64,000 nt of DNA from Chionoecetes opilio (lineage: Eukaryota > Arthropoda > Malacostraca > Decapoda > Majidae): contig JACEEZ010020613.1 in assembly GCA_016584305.1 (NCBI GenBank), forward strand, positions 104,401 through 168,400, in the 5' to 3' direction. The position numbers and the translations under genes were made by a program. Under the pieces are notes generated by a model, which was given only the letters and a program-made list of their open reading frames with translations, was not told where the DNA came from and ran no database searches. Within the stretch, counting starts at the first letter, position 1. Each line of letters opens with the position of its first letter. Positions 57,216 through 64,000 of the stretch are shown piece by piece.

Positions 57216-58040
57216 ACATCAAAAAGTACTTGCCAAAAGCATATAAAAAAAGCAACAAAAAACATGCTTAGTTGCCAGTCCCTATTAAGAAGACAGTAAA
57301 AGAATATAAAAAGTGGGGGTGGGCCAGTTTAGTTCGGGAGGTGTCTTGTCACTCCTCTCTTGAAGAAATTTTATTCATAGGAAAGTGGAAAATTAGAAAC
57401 AGAAAGAGAGTTCCAGAGTTTACCAGTGAAGGGGATGAAAGAGTGAAGATACTGGTTAACTTATGCATTAGGAAGATGGACAGAAGAGGGATAAGAAAGA
57501 GTTGAAAGTCTTGTGCAGCGAGGCTGTTGAAGCGGGGGAGGCATGAAGTTAGCAAGTTCAGAAGAGCAATGAGCATGAAAATAACGGTAGAAGATAGCAA
57601 GAAAAGCAACATTGCGGCGATGATTTAAAGATTGAAGACAGTCAGTCAGAGACGGGGGAAAGGGAGACAGTTGAGTGTCATTGAGGAAGAGAGGAAATTT
57701 GATGAGACAAAAAGCTTTCAATTCTACCTTGATTAGGAGAGCAGAATGAGTGGATCCCCCCCAAACATGTGAGACATACTCTATACATGGGCGGATAAGG
57801 CCCCTGTACAGAGCAAGCAATTGAGAGGGAGAAAAAAATGGACGCAGACGCCATAGGACACTTAACTTCTTAGAAGCTGTTTTAGCATGAGAAGAGATGC
57901 GAGATTTCCAGTTCAGGTTTTAAGTAAACGATAGTCCAAGAATGTTCATTGTAGAAGAGGGAGACAGTTGAGTGTCATTGAGGAAGAGAGGAAATTTGTT
58001 TGGAAGGTTATGTCGAGTTGATAGGTGAAAAAATTGGGTT
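57216..58040 (-). mobile_element. LINE-J copy E, 3' part
   Basis: The C-terminal domain (RGLIRPCIEYVSHVWGGSTH, HAHCSSELANFMPPP) and 3' UTR are readable up to KTQFF near 58040. A 39-nt block (57959-57997) is repeated at 57662-57700, replacing the expected LINE-J sequence there. Copies E and F (59692-61540) are collinear parts of LINE-J on the same strand, so they may be one insertion split by 58041-59691 with a loss of about 260 bp. Confidence 0.85.
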
Positions 58041-58041
58041 T

Positions 58042-58650
58042 TACAACCAGAAAAACATATAAATAAAATATTTGGAGATATATACAGGATATTAAAGAAT
58101 ATTAGAGTGGCATTTCATTACATGGACACAAATATGATGAGAAAGATAATTACTACAATGATCCGACCATAAATGGAATATGCTGCCATTGTATGGTCCC
58201 CATATAAAAAGAAACATGTGAAAAAGTTGGAGAGGATACAGAGAATGGCAACAAAGATGGTACCAGAGCTAAAAGAACTTTCTTATGAGGAAAGTTTGAA
58301 GGAAATAAAGTTACCAACACTCGAGCAGAGAAGAGAAAGAGGAGACTAGTAACAATTTTGAAGCTGATAACAAAGATGGAAGAAACAGACAATGAGAGAC
58401 TACTGACTCGGAAACAAAGAGAAGGACGATACACAAGAGGACATACAAAACAACTAGGAAAAGGGAGATGCCTGAACAACATAAAGAATTACAGCTTCCT
58501 TCATAGAAATGTAAAAGTTTGGAATGGACTAAATGAGGAGGTGATATCGGCACATAATGTGCACCAATTAAAAGAAAGACTGGATAAATGTAGATACGGA
58601 GACGGGACCACAAGAGTGTAGCTCAGGCCCTGTAAAACACAACTAGGTAA
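58042..58650 (+). pseudogene. LINE-K-related C-terminal domain, plus strand
   Basis: Reads EYAAIVWSPYKKKHVKKLER-like sequence, then IQRMATKMVPELKELSYEES, LPTLEQRRERGD and a stop. After a shift it gives RCLNNIKNYSFLHRNVKVWN and LKERLDKCRYGDGTTRV. It is diverged from LINE-K proper and ends in the same CAACTAGGTAAATAC tail, so it is a sister family. Confidence 0.8.
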
Positions 58651-58654
58651 ATAC

Positions 58655-58944
58655 AGTGCACTGCACAGCACGGTGACTGCCAAAGTCCATCGCTGTCTGA
58701 TTCCTAACTCAAGATCAAGCTCCATTTTCCCCTCCTACCTCTACAAGCACCACATGGTGCACTGCACAGCACGGTGACCGCTGAAGACCATCGCTTGATG
58801 ACTCCCAACTGAAGATCAAGCTCAAACTCAAGATCAAGTTGAACTTGATTATGAGTTAGGAGTCACCCAGCGATGGGTCTTCCACAGTCACCATGCTGTG
58901 CAGTGCACCATGTGGTGCTTGTAGAGGTTGGAGGGGAAAATGGA
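58655..58944. repeat. Inverted repeat with about 105-bp arms
   Basis: 58721-58830 (TCCATTTTCCCCTCCTACCT, then ACAAGCACCACATGGTGCAC) pairs with 58835-58944. The inner block GTGCACTGCACAGCACGGTGAC also occurs directly upstream at 58657. Flanking GGCTTCACC and AGATCAAG motifs resemble the composite repeat at 53.9 kb. Confidence 0.8.
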
Positions 58945-59599
58945 ACCCCTAGTTTTACTTTCCCCTTTTGCTTCTTCCGACAGGTATATGTGGTGGAGGA
59001 CGCTGAATCAAAGGCTTCACCAACAACCTTCGATAGGTGACTCCCAATTCAAGATCAAGATCAAACCAAACGTTTGTTTTTACAATACAGACTACAGAGC
59101 GCGTTTACACTCACTCTGTAAGAGTGTGAGTACCTCAATTGTATGTAACTCTTGTGGTTTCTACCTGAATTTGGCTTGATTATGTCATCTGTTACTGCTA
59201 ATGGGGCTGTTGGTGGTTCAAGTAGGCCAGGTAGTAGCGGGAACAGTGATAAAGGGCGTTAAGCACAGAACATAATGAGGAAAATGAGCTTGAAGCGTGA
59301 CTACCAGAAGGGGGTTAATAAACGTAAAAACGACGACGATATGGAACAGCAAATGCTTGCTGAAATTGACTAAGGTGCTCGTAAAGCTGACATCCAATGC
59401 ATGTTTAATGCGGTAAGCATGATTAATGCTTCTTAATATTTATTAACGTTAAATTTTTGGCAGCATGTGCATTACCATTATTATTCAATTGCGCCATGGG
59501 AAATGGGGGCTCAAAGTAAGCAGGATGAAAAGATCGATAAAATTTTTTTAATGTTCCCCCAGCCAAAAATTTTACCATCTGGGTCCCGATTACCTTATT
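58945..59599. other. Unassigned repeat-like sequence
   Basis: No exon or complete element. The stretch 59455-59520 (AATTGCGCCATGGGAAATGG) resembles 41145-41170, so it is an old dispersed repeat. Confidence 0.4.
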
Positions 59600-59690
59600 T
59601 CCCATAGGTTCAATACACAAAGTTTCGCGGATTCGAGTTTCACGCCGATTACAATGGTCCCAATTAGGCGCGAAACTTAGTGCACCACTG
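59600..59690. mobile_element. T6 family end inserted in LINE-J
   Basis: From the minus strand the end reads CAGTGGTGCACTAAGTTTCG with TA at 59691-59692. LINE-J resumes at TAGGAGAAGAACAATG, as in the uninterrupted copies A and C. Confidence 0.65.
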
Positions 59691-59691
59691 T

Positions 59692-61540
59692 AGGAGAAGA
59701 ACAATGACCGTCTACAGTAGCTGCAATAGAACAGTTTGCAAGGAAACTTAATAAGAAGCTGCAGCAAGAGGGATAGAAACCGAATGAGGGTAGTTTAAAA
59801 ATTAAAGATTTGTGCCAGACTTGAAAACCTTTTGATATGTCAAGGGCAACCATAAAAGTTTCACCGAAACCCCTAAAGTAGGATGACCAAGATTCAGTTA
59901 GGAAAGCTAGAAGATCGCCAGTAGATCGCCCTTTGCGGAAACCGTACTGACGATCAGATAGAAGATTGTGAGCAGACAGATGCTTAAGAATCTTCTTATA
60001 GAGTATAGATTCAAAAACTTTAGAAAGGCAGGAAGTCAAAGCTATAGGACGGTAGTTTGAAGGATTAAAACGGTCACCCTTCTTAGGAACACGTTGGGTG
60101 TGAGCAAACTTCCAACAAGAAGGAAAGGTGGAAGTAGATAGTCAAAGATGGAAAACTTTGACCAGGCAAGGTGCAAGCACAGAAGCACAGTTTTTGAGAA
60201 CAATAGGAGGGACTCCATCAGGACCGTAAGACTTCCGAGGATCTAGGCCAGAAAGGGCAAATGAAACATCATTACGAAGGATCTTAATAATAGGCATAAC
60301 ATAGTCAGAGGATAGCAAAGGTTTGAGCAAGGAATTCAGCTTTAGAAATAGATGAGACAGCTATGGAGCCATCCGGGAGAAGCATAGGAGGGAAAAATGA
60401 AGAAGAAAAATAGTTAGAAATGTTATTAGCTACATGCAATAAGTCACGAGAGGAATATGATTCAGAAAGATTGACATTTTCTATGAATGAATGAGTTTTG
60501 GGTAAGTTGAAGTAAGGATTTGGCATGATTACGGGCAGAAATATTAAGCGCATGAGTTTCAGGAGATGGATGGTTACAGTACCGTCTGTGAGCCGCCTCT
60601 CTATCTTGGACAGCATGAGAACAAGCAGAGTCAAACCGAGGTTGACGGGCTTTAGGATTAGATAAAGTGTGTGGAATGTACGCCTCCATGCCAGAGACAA
60701 TGATCTCAGCTATGCGCTCTGCAAAAAGAGATGGGTCTCTGACATGGAAGGAGTAATCATTCCATGGAAAATCAGAGTAGTAAAGCCTTAGGTCCTCCCA
60801 CTTAGCTGAGTTGAAATGCCAGAAGCACCTCCGCTTAGGTGGGTCCCTAGGCGGCACCGGAGCGATAGGACAGGTTACAGAAATATGATTGTGATTAGAG
60901 GAACCCAACGGAGAGAAGAGTTTCACAGAGTAAGCAGAAGGGTTAGTAGTTAGGAAAAGATCAAGAATGTTGGGCGTGTCTCCAAGGCGGTAAGGAATGG
61001 GTAGGGTGCTGCCCAGCTGCTCTAGGTCTTGGAGGATAGAAAAGTTGTAGGCTTGTTCACCAGGTTGATCAGTAAAAGAAGATGAAAGCCAAAGCTGATG
61101 GTGAACATTGAAATCGCCAGGAATGGAGATTTCAGCAAAATGAAAATGATACGAGATGTGCTACACTTTAGATATTAAATAGTTGAAGAATTTTACATAG
61201 CCCAAGGAATTAGGTGAAAGATATACAGCACATATATTTAGTAAGAGAGTGACATTGAAGTTGAAGCCAGATGGAAGAAAATTTTGAAGATTCAAGACCG
61301 TGGGCACTAAAGCAAGTGATATTGTTGCATACATTTACGCAAAAGCCAGCTTTGGATTTTAAATGAGAATAGAGCGAGTAAAAGGAAACAGAAAAGGGAC
61401 TGCTGTCAGTGCTTGCAGACACCTGGGTTTCAGTGAGGAAAAGAAGGATGAGGCTTAGAGGAGGAGACTGTTCCATAGATTGAAAGTTAGATCTAAGACT
61501 GCAAATGTTGCAGAAGTTTAAAGAGAAAAAGTTAGAGGAA
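59692..61540 (-). mobile_element. LINE-J copy F, RT and endonuclease part
   Basis: RT: 59700-60330 (MTSCLSKVFESILYKKILKH, GFRKGRSTGDLLAF, VALDISKGF; GPDGVPPIVLKNCA). Linker and endonuclease end: 60305-60926 (GSSNHNHISV with N replacing the SDH aspartate). Endonuclease start: 61210-61476 (LFLTETQVSASTDSSPFSVS, HLKSKAGFCVNVCNNITC, SSIWLQLQCHSL). It is frameshifted throughout. At 60276-60300 it shows the uninterrupted target (CGAAGGATCTTAATAATAGG) of the RTE insertion in copy A. Confidence 0.88.
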
Positions 61541-61938
61541 GTATGAATGCAAACCCCTACCCCAACTAGTCACCAGTCAGTCACTGGTGACTCACCCACC
61601 CCAATTCATTGTCATTCTGAAAACATTAGAAACCCAAAAATTCCTTCAGCTTGTGGAATTTGCAGAAATCATTTTGTGTTGTCAGGATGGCATGCTGGAT
61701 AGAAGAAAATCTAGCAATAATTTCAAGGTAGATAGATGGCCACTGAACTTAACCCAACTCCACTACATGATTTACTATCAGTTTTCATTCACAGACCCCT
61801 GTCAATCATCAAATTATGCAGACAGTGTGGATGAAAATACCTAAAGTTAATGAACAGTTGTAAAAACATACTTTATGTTTGAAGTGTATTAGGATATTAT
61901 ACATTTACAAAAGTAATCAACACAAGAACTACACTCAC
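61541..61938 (-). other. Intron sequence after the activation-loop exon
   Basis: Begins with the 5' splice site GTGAGTGT at 61938 (gene sense). No exon or element was recognised; a small palindromic AGTCACCAGTCAGTCACTGG lies near 61569. Confidence 0.55.
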
Positions 61939-62153
61939 CACTCTACAGGAGTCATATTTGGTAGGAAAGGCCTGATACCTGTGACAATTTCATGTGTGAC
62001 AAGACCGAGGCTCCAATAGTCCACAGTGCAGGTGTATCTCTTGCTTAGGAAAAGTTCTGGAGCCAGATACTGGAGGGTGCCCACAAAGGAGGTACAGACA
62101 CTACTGTGGTCAAGTTCTTTCGCATATCCAAGATCAATGAGTTTATACACAAG
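61939..62153 (-). CDS. IKBKB: IkB kinase (IKK-beta/alpha type), activation-loop exon
   Basis: The exon is 215 bp with acceptor …CATCTCTTTTACAG before 62153 and donor GTGAGTGT after 61939. It reads in phase 0 from [15 protein letters not shown] and leaves in phase 2. The product contains the DLG metal-binding motif (DFG position), the activation-loop serines in the SVCTS pattern (IKK SxxxS), [11 protein letters not shown] (APE motif), [16 protein letters not shown] and [12 protein letters not shown]. These are near-diagnostic for IKK-beta/alpha. The kinase phosphorylates IkB-type inhibitors in the cytoplasm to release NF-kB factors. The catalytic-loop and N-lobe exons are not in 62154-64000 and must lie further right. 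Confidence 0.96.
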
Positions 62154-62765
62154 CTGTAAAAGAGATGCCTTAAATTAATCATACAACTAGCTGTTTCTAA
62201 AACATATAGGTTGGCATTTGAGAAGAAAAAAACCATACTGCAAGAATTCAATACAATGCAAAAAACATTAGATATATATCTTTCTTTTTATACATGAGGC
62301 CATTTCCCAAACATGTAGGGTGGCTCATAACCCAGAGCAGTTCGTTCACATAAAAAATTGTAAAACATATTCTAAATGTACAAAATGATCACTAGGAAAA
62401 TAAAAATAAAAATTCTTACAAAATTTTAATTTTCCTGACACTAGAGATTTACAATTGATTGGATTTATGAACAACATTTGATACATAACTTAAATCAAAG
62501 GTCCTGGGAATTCAATAATTTCCCCAAAATATGCAACATTTTATCTTATTTAATATTTTTCAAATGTCACTTTGCATTGAGACTATTTTTGCTGTTATTC
62601 ACAATTTTTTTCTCACATTTTGTCATCATTTTTTTTCATTAATAATATTAGTTCTACCGCAAGCGAACTGTATTGTGTGCATTTTTCTGTAACTACTTGT
62701 TAATCTTACATTATTTTTGTTCCTGTGTAGCTTTTACATAATTCAATACAATATTATTTTTCAGT
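62154..62765 (-). other. Intron sequence, no gene seen
   Basis: AT-rich sequence without recognisable element or exon between the IKK exon and the RTE-like LINE. Confidence 0.5.
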
Positions 62766-63660
62766 CCCAGTCTTTATGACTGGTCTGTACTCTGGGACTG
62801 AGAGTGCTGTGAAGTGTGGGGAAGATGTATCCAACTTTTTTCCTGTGAAAACAAGAGTGAGGCAAGGGTGCATCCTTGCCCCATCACTTTTCAAAAGTTA
62901 TATGGACTGGGTATTGGGCAAAGTTGTAGATCAAAGTGAATGTGGAGCATCCTTTGGCAACACCAAGATCACCGATCTTGTTTTTGCCGATGATGCAGTA
63001 ATCTTTGCTGAGTCGCTGGAAGTCCTGGTGATGGCTCTGGAGGTGCTGGACGAGGAGGCAAAGCCTTTGGGACTTGAGGTCTCCTGGCTCAAGACCAAGG
63101 TCCAGGTGTTTGGAGGCTTACTAGATGAAAAAGTACAGTCTGTTCATGTGTGCGGCGAGGATATTGAGATCTTGGAAAGTTTTACATACCTTGGTACCGC
63201 AGTCCATAATGATGGCGGGTCACGTCAAAAAGTCTTACGGTGGATTGGCATAGCCCACGGTATTATGGACTAGCTCAACACGAGTATTTGGCGTTGTCGG
63301 TACCTTCGCAGGACAAAGATCTGGATCTTCAAGTCACTTGTGATCCCTGTCTTACTCTATGGTTGTGAGACATGGACACTAAATAGCGACTTGAAGAGGC
63401 GAATCGATACCTTCGATAATAAGTGTCTTCGCAGAATCATGGGCTATAGCTGGGACAATTACGTGTCAAATTAGCAACTGCACCGTGAGACTGAATCGAG
63501 GCCTATTACCTGCATAGTCCATCAGTGCCAACTTCGGCTATATGGGCATGTGGGACACTACCCTGAAACCGATCCTTCCCATCGGGTTGTATCTGTAAGA
63601 GACAATCCGGCGTGGAGGAGCAAGGCGTTCATCCACGCCTGGCAGCCCAGCCGCGGCAGC
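62766..63660 (+). mobile_element. RTE-like LINE fragment, plus strand
   Basis: RT part: PVKTRVRQGCILAPSLFKSY (motif B region), TDLVFADDAVIFAESLEVL with an intact catalytic FADD, and LGLEVSWLKTKVQVFGG. It goes on through ESFTYLGTAVHNDGGSRQKV and GYSWDNYVSN to HRVVSVRDNPAWRS. Stops after IAHGIMD (63271) and VSN, and a frameshift near 63305, make it inactive. It ends abruptly near 63620 and continues as GGCAGC repeats. Same family as 10815-11561, which starts further downstream in the protein. Confidence 0.88.
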
Positions 63661-64000
63661 AGCAGCAGCATCATGAGACATTATAATCACTCCAAAATGA
63701 GATAAAAGTTAAGAAAAAGTCTCCCGTAAAGTGATGAGTTATCCCTAAAATGTTGGTGTTTTCTCTCCGTCTGGCTAGTGAAATGTAAACAAATGATCAC
63801 AACTAAATGAAAAAAGGAGAAGAAAGAAAACTAAAGAAAGGGCTACAGAGGGGTAAAGAAGATATGTGTCAAGCTCGAGCTTGACAGACCTACAAAGCGA
63901 TCCCAAGCAGAAGAGGTCACAAGAAGAACAACAACAAGCCAGACACAGGCCGTGGCTGCCAAAGGTATTGCTTATTATCACGACTATTGCTCATTATTAT
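63661..64000. other. Unassigned sequence with composite-repeat similarity
   Basis: 63885-63930 (ACCTACAAAGCGATCCCAAG, then AGGTCACAAGAAGAAC) resembles 17820-17860 inside the foldback element. No exon was recognised. Confidence 0.4.

Noticed and set aside
62154..64000. Search for the IKK catalytic-loop (HRDLKPEN) exon
   Set aside because: No minus-strand match seen; the exon is presumably right of the window.

Overview
The window is eukaryotic and reads as one strand of a large, intron-rich and transposon-saturated arthropod gene. LINE, SINE and microsatellite types resemble those of decapod crustaceans; a crab or close relative is my inference, not something I could test. There is no bacterial-style gene layout, no CRISPR array and no convincing rRNA or functional tRNA gene.

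The only host gene I can support lies on the minus strand. Four exons (61939-62153, 56502-56618, 24443-24572, 12810-13001) encode 218 consecutive codons of an IkB kinase (IKK-beta/alpha type), the kinase that activates NF-kB in innate immune signalling. They run from the activation loop through the kinase C-lobe into the ubiquitin-like domain. All splice sites are GT-AG and all exon phases fit without a frameshift. The N-lobe exons must lie to the right of the window, and the scaffold/NEMO-binding exons to the left. The exons total 654 bp, about 1% of the window.

The introns are packed with nested mobile elements. 0-9 kb: transposase relics, a Tigger element with an intact DNA-binding-only ORF nested inside a pogo-like element, a 2.4-kb imperfect palindrome rich in GA/CT, and a pogo-like element with a 107-bp minisatellite. 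9-12.5 kb: a LINE ('LINE-J') carrying a second LINE and a tRNA-derived SINE, each with a clear target duplication. 13.7-17 kb: a head-to-tail array of another LINE ('LINE-K'). 17.2-22 kb: a composite repeat, foldback elements and nested pogo-like elements. 23-26 kb: a tRNA-derived SINE and two LINE-J copies that bracket an IKK exon. 26.7-30.3 kb: a decayed Gypsy element with two LTR remnants. 32.9-43.8 kb: a BEL/Pao element split by at least four insertions, one of which carries a mariner. 46.5-52.8 kb: a nearly complete LINE-K split by a Tigger-like element, a hAT MITE and a foldback element. 52.8-54.3 kb: a second copy of the 17.2-18.7 kb composite. 54.4-61.5 kb: rearranged LINE-J copies. 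62.8-63.7 kb: an RTE-like LINE.

The strongest points for follow-up are the fragmented IKK gene, the diversity of TA-targeting pogo/Tigger-like families, and several hairpin-forming repeats that would all be transcribed within one immune-kinase pre-mRNA. LINE-J, LINE-K, S1 and T1-T8 are labels used only here.
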